Shown here: one piece after another, positions 35,147 to 43,478 of the stretch
Layout: each line of letters starts with the position of its first letter
Numbering within the stretch: position 1 is the first letter of the stretch
Assembly: GCF_015350975.1 (NCBI RefSeq)
Contig: NZ_JADKRX010000005.1
Span: 248,001 to 312,000 of the forward strand
Reading direction: 5' to 3'
DNA length: 64,000 nt
From: Curtobacterium sp. VKM Ac-1395
Lineage (GTDB): Bacteria > Actinomycetota > Actinomycetes > Actinomycetales > Microbacteriaceae
The notes under the pieces: generated by a model
Databases searched by the model: none
The model's input: the letters and a program-made list of their open reading frames with translations, nothing else
What the model was told of the DNA's origin: nothing
Position numbers and translations under genes: made by a program

Positions 35147-35335
35147 CTCCCCGGCCCCGGGCGTCCGCAGTGACTGCTGCCAGCGCGGTCGCCGCTGCTC
35201 CCACCGCTCCTGCACGCGGTCGTACTCAGCGATCAGGCGCAGTGCCTTCTTCCGTGGGAACTGCGCGAGGAGATCTCGGTTGAACTGCTCACGGATCTGC
35301 TGACGTTCGTCCGTCGTTCGACGGATCGGGTACAT
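34946..35335 (-). CDS. Hypothetical protein, antisense to the merR end
   Basis: A 129-codon frame beginning MYPIRRTTDERQQIREQF with a GGAGGGAG ribosome-binding site six bases before the ATG. Residues 1-60 are charged, helical and protein-like (ALRLIAEYDRVQERWEQRR). From about residue 63 the frame runs antisense through the 3' half of merR and its composition becomes that of a shadow frame. The gene has probably lost its own stop or been truncated here. It overlaps the upstream gene by 47 bases. No family is recognised. Confidence 0.5.
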   Translation of the reverse strand: MYPIRRTTDERQQIREQFNRDLLAQFPRKKALRLIAEYDRVQERWEQRRPRWQQSLRTPGAGESGEGGAQGAERADELLGHARPLDELRVTGSGVLEEGVEARCPCGRVVRVGARQPVDDAEEVAHLLE

Positions 35336-35657
35336 GATCGTCTCCCTCCACCAGGAACTTCACCACGACCCTGGCGATCGGGTCGTCGATCTGCCCAGGT
35401 ATCTGCATCTCGTACATCGCATCGACGGCTCGGGCGCCGATCTCGCTCCGCGCCACGTCTCCGGCACAGATCATCTCGATCGCCCACGTCACCTGAGCCC
35501 ACCGGTGCGCGCGTTCGTTCCGGTCACGTTCCTGCCGCCACCGGACGGTCGACCAGACGACGCCGATGCCGGTACCAGCGAGCGCCAGCAGCGAGCCGAC
35601 GACCGTCGCGACCGCCGCGGGCGGCCAGGCCGCGAGCACCTCGGTCCCCGCCGTCAT
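35289..35657 (-). CDS. Hypothetical single-helix membrane protein
   Basis: A 122-residue protein with a strong GGGAGGAGG site before its ATG. Residues about 13-37 form one membrane helix (AVATVVGSLLALAGTGIGVV), followed by a charged stretch RWRQERDRNERAHRW and a soluble domain containing CAGDVARSEIGARAVDAMYEM. It starts a two-gene unit with the partially antisense gene downstream. No family is recognised; a helix-plus-charged-domain layout is compatible with many functions. Confidence 0.6.
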   Translation of the reverse strand: MTAGTEVLAAWPPAAVATVVGSLLALAGTGIGVVWSTVRWRQERDRNERAHRWAQVTWAIEMICAGDVARSEIGARAVDAMYEMQIPGQIDDPIARVVVKFLVEGDDHVPDPSNDGRTSADP

Positions 35658-35831
35658 GAGGACCTCCTCCCCTGCTCGCGACCCGGCCACGTCGAGAACG
35701 CTACGGAGCACCCGAGCCGAGCCGAGCCTCCCGTCCGCCTCCGTGGAGAACGCCCGACGTGAGCCGCGCTGTGGAGGAGCAAGATCCCGCGCACCTGGAC
35801 CGCCGCGCCCGTCCCGGTAGACTCGACGACC

Positions 35832-37172
35832 GTGATCGAACGCACCCGCATCAGCGACCTCGCAGCACTCCCCGACGGTCCCGTCTCCGTGGCCGGATGG
35901 GTCGAGACCGTCCGCGACCAGAAGAAGGTGCAGTTCGTCGTGCTCCGCGACGAGACCGGCGCCGTCCAGCTCGTCAACCCCGCGACGCGTGAGGCCGTGG
36001 AGGGCGACGACGCCTCGGCGACCGCGCTCGCCACGACGGAGTCGATCTCCGGTCTGGCGCACGGCTCCTTCATCCACGTGACCGGCACGCTCAAGCACGA
36101 CGAGCGCGTGAAGCTCGGTGGCCTCGAGGTCAAGGTCGGCGACCTGACCGTCGTCAGCGCCGCCATCCCGGAGACGCCGATCGCGGACGACTCCTCGCTC
36201 GACAAGCGCCTCGACTGGCGCTTCCTCGACCTGCGCAACCGCAAGCAGAACCTGATCTTCCGCATCCAGACGACGCTGGAGCACGCCTTCCGCACCTACT
36301 GGGTCGAGCGCGACTACATCGAGATCCACACCCCGAAGCTGATGGCGTCGGCATCCGAGTCGCGCGCCGAGCTCTTCCAGCTCGAGTACTTCGAGACGAC
36401 CGCCTACCTGGCGCAGTCGCCGCAGAACTTCAAGCAGATGGCCCAGCCCGCGGGCTTCGGTGCCGTGTTCGAGATCGCCGACGCCTTCCGCGCCGACCCC
36501 TCGTTCACCTCGCGCCACGCCACCGAGTTCACGAGCGTCGACGCCGAGTTCTCGTGGATCGAGTCGCACGAGGACGTCATGGCGATGCACGAGGAGGTCC
36601 TCGTCGCCGGCATCACGGCCGTCAAGGAGAAGTACGGTGACGCGATCCAGGAGGTCTTCGGCTTCGAGCTGCAGGTCCCGTCGACGCCGTTCCCCCGCGT
36701 GACCCTGGCCGAGGCCCGTCAGATCGTCGCCGACAGCGGCCACGACGTCGTCCGCGCCGACGGTGACCTCGACCCCGAGGGCGAGCGCCGCGTGTCGGCC
36801 TGGGCCAAGGAGCACCACGGCTCCGAGTTCGTCTTCGTCACCGACTACGACGCCTCGATCCGGCCGTACTACCACATGCGCCACGCCGACGACCCGACGC
36901 TCACGAACAGCTACGACCTGCTGTTCAACGGTGCGGAGATCTCCACGGGCGCGCAGCGCGAGCACCGCGTCGACGTCCTCACCGCGCAGGCGGAGGAGAA
37001 GGGCCTCGACCCGGCCGAGCTCGGTTGGTACCTCGACTTCTTCCGGTACGGCGTGCCGCCGCACGGTGGGTTCGGCATGGGCCTGGCGCGCGTGCTGATG
37101 CTCATGCTCGGCGAGCCGTCCATCCGCGAGGTCACCTACCTGTTCCGCGGCCCGACGCGCCTCACCCCGTAG
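35832..37172 (+). CDS. aspS: Aspartate-tRNA(Asp/Asn) ligase, archaeal-type
   Basis: A 446-residue class II synthetase. The N-terminal OB-fold anticodon domain (VSVAGWVETVRDQKKVQFVVLRD) is followed by LDWRFLDLRNRKQN and the catalytic core. Motif 2 lies around FEIADAFRADPSFTSRHATEF and motif 3 is GGFGMGLARVLMLML. The bacterial GAD insertion is absent and the length is 446, not about 590, so this is the short archaeal-type enzyme. Such enzymes are usually non-discriminating and depend on GatCAB for Asn-tRNA. The GTG start lies eight bases after a TAGACT box, so it is leaderless. Confidence 0.93.
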   Translation: MIERTRISDLAALPDGPVSVAGWVETVRDQKKVQFVVLRDETGAVQLVNPATREAVEGDDASATALATTESISGLAHGSFIHVTGTLKHDERVKLGGLEVKVGDLTVVSAAIPETPIADDSSLDKRLDWRFLDLRNRKQNLIFRIQTTLEHAFRTYWVERDYIEIHTPKLMASASESRAELFQLEYFETTAYLAQSPQNFKQMAQPAGFGAVFEIADAFRADPSFTSRHATEFTSVDAEFSWIESHEDVMAMHEEVLVAGITAVKEKYGDAIQEVFGFELQVPSTPFPRVTLAEARQIVADSGHDVVRADGDLDPEGERRVSAWAKEHHGSEFVFVTDYDASIRPYYHMRHADDPTLTNSYDLLFNGAEISTGAQREHRVDVLTAQAEEKGLDPAELGWYLDFFRYGVPPHGGFGMGLARVLMLMLGEPSIREVTYLFRGPTRLTP

Positions 37173-37205
37173 GCACTGCGGCGGCGCTGACCGCCGGCGC
37201 ACGTC

Positions 37206-37265
37206 GCACAACCGAGACCGGCTCGAACCGCGGATGTCCGTGGTTCGGGCCGGTTTCCGTTGTGC
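37206..37265 (+). terminator. Long terminator hairpin after aspS
   Basis: GCACAACCGAGACCGGCTCG at the left pairs with its counterpart ending at 37265, giving a stem of roughly 25 pairs with a few mismatches around an ATGT loop. It lies 34 bases past the aspS stop. Confidence 0.7.
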
Positions 37266-37374
37266 GCCGCCACGGCGAACCGGCGGCGGCGGCGACGACG
37301 GCGGGCGCAGGCGAAGGGCGCAGGCGCAGACCGACGCAGCCGCGCCGCGGACCCGCGCGGCAGGCCCGCGCGCG

Positions 37375-37629
37375 TCAGGCCCGCGCGGCCGCCCGCTCGA
37401 GCGCCGCGGCCAGCCGAACGGCATCGACGCGCCAGTTGCTGTGCACCCGGCCGTCGATGAGCACGACGGGGATGTCCTCCGCGTACTCGTGCCGGAGCGC
37501 CTCGTCGTCGAGGATCGACCGCTCGGTCAGCGTCACGCCCGGGTGGGCGGAGACGACGGCCTCGACGACCGGTCGGGCGTCGTCACAGAGGTGGCATCCG
37601 GGCTTGGTGAGGAGCGTCACGGCTGGCAT
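37375..37629 (-). CDS. Glutaredoxin-like protein
   Basis: An 84-residue thioredoxin-fold protein of the glutaredoxin-2-like (DUF836) kind. The redox site is TKPGCHLCDDARPVVE near the N-terminus and the cis-Pro region is EDIPVVLIDGR. It likely handles protein or low-molecular-weight thiol disulfides; actinobacteria lack glutathione, so the electron donor is uncertain. In mycobacteria a similar small gene lies in the proC-bS22 neighbourhood, consistent with the genes here. Confidence 0.87.
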   Translation of the reverse strand: MPAVTLLTKPGCHLCDDARPVVEAVVSAHPGVTLTERSILDDEALRHEYAEDIPVVLIDGRVHSNWRVDAVRLAAALERAAARA

Positions 37630-37660
37630 GGAACCAGGGTAGACCGCCCGGGAAATGCGA

Positions 37661-37682
37661 AAGCCCCGGCGAACCGGGGCTT
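37661..37682 (-). terminator. Terminator of the bS22 gene
   Basis: AAGCCCCGG and CCGGGGCTT enclose CGAA on the plus strand, which is a UUCG tetraloop in the minus-strand RNA. It lies 19 bases after the bS22 stop and is followed by TTTCGCATTT on that strand. Confidence 0.8.
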
Positions 37683-37701
37683 CTGCGGCAAGTCCTTCGA
37701 C

Positions 37702-37800
37702 TTACTTCTTGTTGCGACGCTGGTGGCGCGTCTTGCGAAGGAGCTTGCGGTGCTTCTTCTTCGCCATGCGCTTGCGACGCTTCTTGATGACAGAACCCAT
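37702..37800 (-). CDS. Small ribosomal protein bS22 (AURKAIP1/COX24 domain)
   Basis: A 32-residue, extremely basic peptide starting [19 protein letters not shown] and ending in RHQRRNKK. This is the short actinobacterial ribosomal protein, homologous to the mitochondrial AURKAIP1/COX24 C-terminus, that sits at the decoding/bridge region of the small subunit. It is too short for ordinary gene calls. Its own terminator follows closely. In mycobacteria it is encoded next to a BldC-like gene and proC, as here. Confidence 0.93.
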   Translation of the reverse strand: MGSVIKKRRKRMAKKKHRKLLRKTRHQRRNKK

Positions 37801-37930
37801 GTGGACCTCGCTCGGACTGATGGTGATGTACGGACACCGGGCCGATGAAGCCGCGGAAAATCAACCTGCCCGATGCTACCGGAGCGCGACTGTGATGTCG
37901 AACGCGCCGGCTCGCCGGGGCTGGTCAGCG

Positions 37931-38125
37931 CTAGCCGACGTCGGCGATCCCGCCGCGCAGGACCTCGGCGACGGCGGACTCCGGCACGCGGAAGGACCGG
38001 CCGAAGCGGATCGCGGGGAGCTCCCCCGCGTGGACCATCCGGTACACCGTCATCTTCGAGACGCGCATCATCTCGGCGACCTCCGCGACGGTGAGGAAGC
38101 GCACGTCGTCGAAACTGCCGGCCAT
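37931..38125 (-). CDS. BldC-like MerR-type helix-turn-helix protein
   Basis: A 64-residue DNA-binding protein consisting of one winged HTH: FLTVAEVAEMMRVSKMTVYRM, considered here as residues 10-30, then HAGELPAIRFGRSFRVPESAV. This is the excisionase/BldC type. BldC of Streptomyces binds head-to-tail on direct repeats to time development. Here it is monocistronic with AAGGCGG upstream of its ATG, and lies upstream of bS22 on the same strand, a conserved actinobacterial pairing. Confidence 0.9.
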   Translation of the reverse strand: MAGSFDDVRFLTVAEVAEMMRVSKMTVYRMVHAGELPAIRFGRSFRVPESAVAEVLRGGIADVG

Positions 38126-38235
38126 GGTCCGCCTTCGGTCGCTCACGCTCGGACCCGAACGCGGGAGATTGGTGTGACCTGAGTGGTCACTGGCAACTGT
38201 AGGGGCGCGTGCGGCCTCGTGTCCAGACTCGCGGG

Positions 38236-38751
38236 TCAGTCCTGATCGGGCCGTTTGGTGAAGCGGCGCCGCGAGGTCTCGACGACCTTCCCCCACCCCT
38301 GCTGCGCGCCCGAGAACGCCGCGGTGGCGCGGTGCGACGCCTCGGCCATGACGCGCCCGAGCTCGATGCCGACCTCCACCGTGGCCTTGCCCGCGACGCC
38401 GTTCCGCCGCACCGACACCGGCTGCCCGTCGGGCGTCCACGCGGTGGTCGCCAGCGTGCCGTCGGCGTCGACTGCGCCGGTGAACGGCAGGACCCACTCC
38501 TCGATGTGCAGCAGCGGCTCCGGGTCGAGCCGGTAGTAGCGGTGCTGCCCTTCTTCCCGGGAGGTGACGAGGCCGATGTCCCGGAGCACGCGGAGGTGCT
38601 TCGAGACCGTGGGCTGGCTGACCCCGAGCTTCTCGACGAGCTGACCGACGCTGAGCTCCCCCGCTGTGGCGTCGGAGCCGTACGCCGCGAGCAGCGTCCC
38701 GAGGAGCTCCCGCCGCGTCGGGTCCGCGACCACGCTGAAGATGTCGGCCAT
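38236..38751 (-). CDS. ArsR family transcriptional regulator
   Basis: A 171-residue regulator with an ArsR winged HTH in residues 1-85 (MADIFSVVADPTRRELLGTL, GVSQPTVSKHLRVLRDIGLV, GQHRYYRLDPEPL). The C-terminal half is longer than in metal sensors and lacks a Cys metal site; it includes a helical region GIELGRVMAEASHRATAAF. It stands alone, divergent from trkH across 70 bases, so it could control potassium uptake or itself; neither is shown by the sequence. Confidence 0.88.
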   Translation of the reverse strand: MADIFSVVADPTRRELLGTLLAAYGSDATAGELSVGQLVEKLGVSQPTVSKHLRVLRDIGLVTSREEGQHRYYRLDPEPLLHIEEWVLPFTGAVDADGTLATTAWTPDGQPVSVRRNGVAGKATVEVGIELGRVMAEASHRATAAFSGAQQGWGKVVETSRRRFTKRPDQD

Positions 38752-38822
38752 GGGGAGAGGCTAACCGGCCGACCGCGGATGTACCATGCGATGCGTCCCG
38801 CCCATGTCCTCGGAGGCATACG

Positions 38823-40256
38823 ATGCTCGATCGCACGGAGCCCCCGAAGGTCCTGCCGACCCCGAGTCGCAAGCGACCCTCGCGCATCGGCACGGTGCTC
38901 CGCTCGTCACCGTCCCGTCTGGCGATCGTGGTGTTCGTCGCGCTGATCTTCGTCTTCACGGCGCTGTTCATGACCCCGCTCGCGGCGGCCGACGGGGAGT
39001 CGACGCACTTCGCGGACGCGCTGTTCACCGCCGCGTCCGTCGTCTGCGTCACCGGGCTCGCCACCGTCGACATGGCCACGCACTGGTCGGTCTTCGGCAA
39101 GACGCTCGTCGTCATCGGCACGCAGATCGGTGCGGTCGGCGTGCTGACCTTCGCGTCGATCCTCGGCCTGTTCGTCACGCGGAAGCTCGGGCTGCGCGCC
39201 AAGCTCATGGCCGCCGGGGACTCCAACCCGCTCCGGACGCACCACGGCGCCGTGCCCGAGGGCCAGGCCGTCCGGCTCGGCGAGGTCGGCACCCTGCTCG
39301 CCACGGTCGCGGTGAGCACCCTGTCGATCGAGATCGTGCTCGGGCTGCTGCTCCTGCCGTCGGTGCTCCTCGCCGGGATGCCGTTCTGGACGGCGGTCGG
39401 CGACTCCTTCTACTACGCGGCGATGGCGTTCACGAACACCGGCTTCGCGCCGAACGCCAGCGGGCTCGACCCGTTCGCCCACGACTACTGGTTCCTGACG
39501 CTGCTGATGATCGGCGTCGTCGCGGGCTCGATCGGCTTCCCGGTCATCCGCGCCCTGACGAAGCAGCTCCGGACGCCCCGTCGGTGGCCGATCCACGTCA
39601 AGCTCACGCTCGCGACCAGCGCGGTCCTGCTCGTCGGCGGTGCGGTGGTCTACATCGCGCTCGAGGCCTCGAACCCGGCGACCTTCGGCCGCGAGGGCGC
39701 CGGTCGCACCGCGTTCCAGGCCCTGTTCCTGTCGACGATGACCCGCTCTGGCGGCTTCTCCCTCGTCGACTTCGACCAGCTGAACGGGTCGAGCCTGCTC
39801 GTCACGGACATGCTCATGTTCATCGGCGGCGGCTCCGCGTCGACCGCCGGCGGCATCAAGGTCACGACCCTCGCGGTGCTCTTCCTGGCCGCGGTGGCCG
39901 AGGCCCGTGGGCGCCAGAGCATGGAGGCCTTCGGCCGCCGGATCCCGAGCGACGTGCTCCGCGTCGCGGTCGCCGTCGTGCTGTGGGGAGCGACCATCGT
40001 CGCCGTCGCCACGGTCGTCCTGCTGCAGATCACCCACGATTCGCTCGACCGCGTGCTGTTCGAGGTCATCTCGGCCTTCGCCACGTGCGGGCTGTCCTCC
40101 GGCGTCTCCGCCGACCTGCCGGAATCCGGCAAGTACGTGCTCGCGGCCACGATGTTCCTGGGCCGTGTCGGTACAGTGACCATCGCCGCAGCACTGGCTG
40201 CCAGCCAGAGCCGGCAACTGTTCCGCCGTCCCGAGGAGAGGCCGATCGTTGGCTGA
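38823..40256 (+). CDS. trkH: Potassium uptake protein TrkH/KtrB
   Basis: A 477-residue SKT-family potassium channel subunit. Four pore repeats each carry a filter glycine: VVCVTGLATVD, AFTNTGFAPN, MTRSGGFSLVD and FATCGLSSGV. About eight membrane helices surround them. GGAGG lies five or six bases before the ATG. The 3' end overlaps the trkA start by eight bases, so channel and gating ring are made together. Length suggests the KtrB-like short form. Confidence 0.95.
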   Translation: MLDRTEPPKVLPTPSRKRPSRIGTVLRSSPSRLAIVVFVALIFVFTALFMTPLAAADGESTHFADALFTAASVVCVTGLATVDMATHWSVFGKTLVVIGTQIGAVGVLTFASILGLFVTRKLGLRAKLMAAGDSNPLRTHHGAVPEGQAVRLGEVGTLLATVAVSTLSIEIVLGLLLLPSVLLAGMPFWTAVGDSFYYAAMAFTNTGFAPNASGLDPFAHDYWFLTLLMIGVVAGSIGFPVIRALTKQLRTPRRWPIHVKLTLATSAVLLVGGAVVYIALEASNPATFGREGAGRTAFQALFLSTMTRSGGFSLVDFDQLNGSSLLVTDMLMFIGGGSASTAGGIKVTTLAVLFLAAVAEARGRQSMEAFGRRIPSDVLRVAVAVVLWGATIVAVATVVLLQITHDSLDRVLFEVISAFATCGLSSGVSADLPESGKYVLAATMFLGRVGTVTIAAALAASQSRQLFRRPEERPIVG

Positions 40257-40944
40257 CCGAACCCGCCCGCCGCACCCGCTCGGCGCCGTCAGCCACGACG
40301 CACCCGTGCTGGTGATCGGCCTCGGCCGCTTCGGCGCCGCCACCGCCGGCCAGCTCGAACGACAGGACCGCGAGGTCCTGGTCGTCGACACCGACGCCGG
40401 TCTGGTCCAGAAGTGGTCGGACCGCGTCACGCACGCCGTGCAGGCGGACGCCACCGACATCGACGCCCTGCGGCAGATCGGTGCGGGCGACTTCCCGATC
40501 GCCGTGGTCGGCACGGGCAGCGACCTCGAGTCGAGCGTGCTCATCACCGCGAACCTGGTCGACCTCGGCATCCCGCAGATCTGGGCGAAGGCGATCAGCC
40601 GCTCGCACGGCACGATCCTGTCGCGCATCGGCGCCAACCACGTCGTCTACCCCGAGCGCGAAGCCGGCGAGCGCACCGCCCACCTGGTGTCCGGCCGGAT
40701 GCTCGACTTCATCGAGTTCGACGACGACTTCGCCGTGGTCAAGATGTTCCCGCCGCGCACGGTGCGCGGGAAGGACCTGGCCACGACCGTCATCCGCACG
40801 CGCTTCGGCCTGACGGTCCTCGGCATCAAGCCGCCGGGAGAGCCGTTCGTGCCCGCCACGCCGGAGAGCGTGATCGGCGAGCACGACGTGATCATCGTCT
40901 CCGGGTCCACCACCGCGCTGGAGCGCTTCGCAGCCCTGGAGTGA
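40249..40944 (+). CDS. trkA: Potassium uptake regulatory protein TrkA/KtrA
   Basis: A 231-residue cytoplasmic gating subunit. The RCK N-terminal nucleotide fold is VLVIGLGRFGAATAGQLE with the acidic end of strand two at VLVVDTDA. A C-terminal TrkA_C domain covers about 145-230. It binds nucleotides (and often cyclic di-AMP in KtrA) to gate TrkH/KtrB. It starts with TTG inside the trkH 3' end, an eight-base overlap. Confidence 0.95.
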   Translation: MADRTRPPHPLGAVSHDAPVLVIGLGRFGAATAGQLERQDREVLVVDTDAGLVQKWSDRVTHAVQADATDIDALRQIGAGDFPIAVVGTGSDLESSVLITANLVDLGIPQIWAKAISRSHGTILSRIGANHVVYPEREAGERTAHLVSGRMLDFIEFDDDFAVVKMFPPRTVRGKDLATTVIRTRFGLTVLGIKPPGEPFVPATPESVIGEHDVIIVSGSTTALERFAALE

Positions 40945-41007
40945 CCACAGGACAGACTGGGCCCACGCCGCCGGTCCCTGGCTGACGCGCCAGCGGCAGA
41001 CAGGCCG

Positions 41008-41055
41008 TGCCGGTGGCGGGAGGCTCGTTGCGGCGCCGCCACGAGCCTCCCGTCT
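41008..41055. repeat. Dispersed GGAGGCTCGG-type hairpin
   Basis: GGGAGGCTCGT and ACGAGCCTCCC are perfect arms around an inner GCGGCGCCGC palindrome. The hairpin lies between the convergent ends of trkA and proC, 16 bases from the proC stop. Confidence 0.8.
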
Positions 41056-41070
41056 GTCGACTGGTTGCGT

Positions 41071-41901
41071 CTAGAGCTTCGACAGCTCCTCGGCCCGTGC
41101 GATGGCCGCGTCCGCGGCCCGGCGGAGCGTCGCGGCGAGGTCGGCGTCCTGCAGGACCGCGACCGCGCGCTCGGTGGTGCCCTTCGGGCTCGTGACCGCA
41201 CGGCGGAGGTCGGCGGGTTCGCGACCGGAGCGCTCGAGCAGCTCGACCGCGCCGCGCATCGTGCCCTGCACCATCGTCTCGGCCTGCTCCGGGGTGAAGC
41301 CGAGCGACTCGGCGGCCTGCTGCCACTGCTCGATGAGCAGGAAGACGTACGCGGGGCCGGACCCGGACACGGCGGACAGGGCGTCGAGCCGGTCCTCGGG
41401 GACCTCGATCACGGAGCCGGAGACGTCGAACAAGCTCGATGCCAGCGCGACGGCCGCGGCGTCGGCGGACGCGCCCCCGCTGATGCCCGTGACGCCGTGG
41501 CCGACGCCGATCGGCGTGTTCGGCAGTGCCCGGACGACACGGACGGAGTCGGGGACACGGGCCTCCATCGCTGCGGTGGTGACGCCGACCGCGACGGACA
41601 CCACGACGGCACCGGGCTCGAGGTCACCGGCCACCTCGTCGAGGAGGTCACCGATCACGAAGGGCTTCACGCCGAGCACCACGACGCCCGCCCCCCGGAC
41701 GGCGGCACGGTTCGCGTCCGGGTCGGTGTCGGTCGCGTGCGCGTCGAGCCCGCGTTCGCGGTGCGCCGCCGCTGACGCCTCGGACTTCGTCGTCAGGACC
41801 ACCGTCTCCGGGGCCAGGCCGGCGGCGAGCAGGCCGTCGAGGACCGCGCCGGACATGGAACCGACGCCGAGGAGGGCGGTGCGGGGCAGTTCGATCGTCA
41901 T
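41071..41901 (-). CDS. proC: Pyrroline-5-carboxylate reductase
   Basis: A 276-residue NADPH enzyme making proline. The Rossmann start is LLGVGSMSGAVLDGLLAAG, VVLGVKPFVIGDLL follows, and the C-terminal helical domain has ALSAVSGSGPAYVFLLIEQW and AVTSPKGTTERAV, the signature. In mycobacteria proC is encoded beside the BldC-like and bS22 genes; here about 3 kb separates them. Confidence 0.95.
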   Translation of the reverse strand: MTIELPRTALLGVGSMSGAVLDGLLAAGLAPETVVLTTKSEASAAAHRERGLDAHATDTDPDANRAAVRGAGVVVLGVKPFVIGDLLDEVAGDLEPGAVVVSVAVGVTTAAMEARVPDSVRVVRALPNTPIGVGHGVTGISGGASADAAAVALASSLFDVSGSVIEVPEDRLDALSAVSGSGPAYVFLLIEQWQQAAESLGFTPEQAETMVQGTMRGAVELLERSGREPADLRRAVTSPKGTTERAVAVLQDADLAATLRRAADAAIARAEELSKL

Positions 41902-41964
41902 GGCCCGACCCTACCGAGCAGGCTGCCCGTAGGATCGAGCAGCAGGTTCGAGACAGGGGTCACA

Positions 41965-42921
41965 GTGAGCGCTTCCGGAGGCAACCGGGCCATCTTCGCC
42001 GCACTCGGTGCGAACGTCGGCATCGCGGTCGTGAAGTTCATCGCCGCCGCGATCAGCGGGTCCGCGTCGATGCTCGCGGAGGGCGTGCACTCGCTCGCCG
42101 ACTCCGCGAACCAGCTCCTGCTGCTGCTCGGCGGCCGACGCGCCCGACGCGCCGCGGACGAGGAGCACCCGTTCGGCTACGGCCGCGAGCGCTACGTCTA
42201 CGCCTTCGTCGTCTCGATCGTGCTGTTCTCCGTCGGCGGTGTGTTCTCGCTCTACGAGGGCATCGAGAAGTTCGCCGACCCGCACCCGCTCGACAACTGG
42301 TGGTTGCCGATGGTGGTGCTCCTCATCGCGATCGGGCTCGAGGGCTTCTCGCTCCGCACCGCACTGAAGGAGGCGAAGCCGAACAAGGGCTCGCTCTCGT
42401 GGGTGCAGTACGTGCGCCGGGCGAAGGCACCGGAGCTGCCCGTCGTGATGCTCGAGGACACCGCAGCCCTGGTCGGGCTCGTCTTCGCGTTCTTCGGCGT
42501 CGGCCTCACCGCGCTCACCGGCAACGGGGTGTTCGACGCGATCGGCACCGTGCTCATCGCCGTGCTGCTCATCGCCGTGGCCCTGGTGCTCGGCATCGAG
42601 ACGAAGAGCCTGCTCGTCGGCGAGGGTGCCAGCGCCGCGGACGTGACGGCGATCAAGGCGGCCGTGCTCGACGGCCCCGAGGTCGAGTCGATCATCCACA
42701 TCAAGACCCTGTACCTCGGCCCGGACGAGCTCATGGTGGGCGTGAAGGTGGCGGTCGACGGGGACCGACGGCTCGGGGACGTCGCGGCGGGCATCGACAC
42801 CGTCGAGCAGCGGGTCCGCGCGGCCGTCCCGATCGCCCGGGTCATCTACGTCGAACCCGACGTGCTCCGCACCGGGCCGCGTCCGCCGACCGAGGCGATC
42901 GTGATCCGCGCGGTCGACTAG
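41965..42921 (+). CDS. Cation diffusion facilitator family transporter
   Basis: A 318-residue CDF antiporter that exports divalent metals such as zinc, iron or cobalt in exchange for protons. Helix 2 carries GVHSLADSANQLLL (HxxxD metal site) and helix 5 MLEDTAALVGLVFAFFGVGL. A cytoplasmic C-terminal domain (about 220-318) completes it. The GTG start has AGGGG upstream. It is convergent with tadA. Substrate specificity cannot be assigned; no regulator lies beside it. Confidence 0.9.
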   Translation: MSASGGNRAIFAALGANVGIAVVKFIAAAISGSASMLAEGVHSLADSANQLLLLLGGRRARRAADEEHPFGYGRERYVYAFVVSIVLFSVGGVFSLYEGIEKFADPHPLDNWWLPMVVLLIAIGLEGFSLRTALKEAKPNKGSLSWVQYVRRAKAPELPVVMLEDTAALVGLVFAFFGVGLTALTGNGVFDAIGTVLIAVLLIAVALVLGIETKSLLVGEGASAADVTAIKAAVLDGPEVESIIHIKTLYLGPDELMVGVKVAVDGDRRLGDVAAGIDTVEQRVRAAVPIARVIYVEPDVLRTGPRPPTEAIVIRAVD

Positions 42922-42939
42922 CGCTCAGCGGCGTCAGCG

Positions 42940-43407
42940 TCAGCGGCGCTCGCGGAAGAAGTCGTCCAGGAGTGCCGCGCACTGCTCCTCCAGCACGCCC
43001 GCCACGACCTCGGTCCGGTGCGGCAGCCGGCGGTCCCGGGCGATGTCGTAGACGCTGCCCGACGCCCCGGCCTTCGGGTCCCAGGCGCCGAACACGACCC
43101 GGGGCACGCGGGCCGCGAGGACCGCACCGGCGCACATCGGGCAGGGCTCGAGCGTGACGACGAGCGTGTGCCGGTCGAGGTGCCAGTCCCCCGTCGCGGC
43201 CGCGGCTGCCCGGAGCGCGATGACCTCGGCGTGCGCGGTCGGGTCCTGTGTCGCCTCGCGTTCGTTGCGTCCGGTCGCGACCACGGCACCGTGTTCGTCG
43301 AGCACCACGGCGCCGACGGGCACGTCCCCGGTGGCGAGGCACGCCCGGGCCTCGTCGAGCGCCCGTTCCATCGCCGCCACGTACGGACGGGCGGCGGGGT
43401 GCTCCAC
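42940..43407 (-). CDS. tadA: tRNA-specific adenosine deaminase
   Basis: A 155-residue zinc deaminase converting A34 to inosine in tRNA-Arg(ACG). The zinc/catalytic motifs are TAHAEVIAL (HAE) and EPCPMCAGA (PCxxC). GAWDPKAGASGSVYDI is typical of TadA over other deaminases. The GTG start has AGGAGG well placed upstream. It is divergent from upp across 71 bases, a usual actinobacterial pairing. Confidence 0.94.
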   Translation of the reverse strand: MEHPAARPYVAAMERALDEARACLATGDVPVGAVVLDEHGAVVATGRNEREATQDPTAHAEVIALRAAAAATGDWHLDRHTLVVTLEPCPMCAGAVLAARVPRVVFGAWDPKAGASGSVYDIARDRRLPHRTEVVAGVLEEQCAALLDDFFRERR

Positions 43408-43478
43408 GGGTCCTCCTGGGGGTTCCTCGGTGACGCCCGCGACCGCTGGTCGGCACGGGGCACGCTACGCTCGACCCT

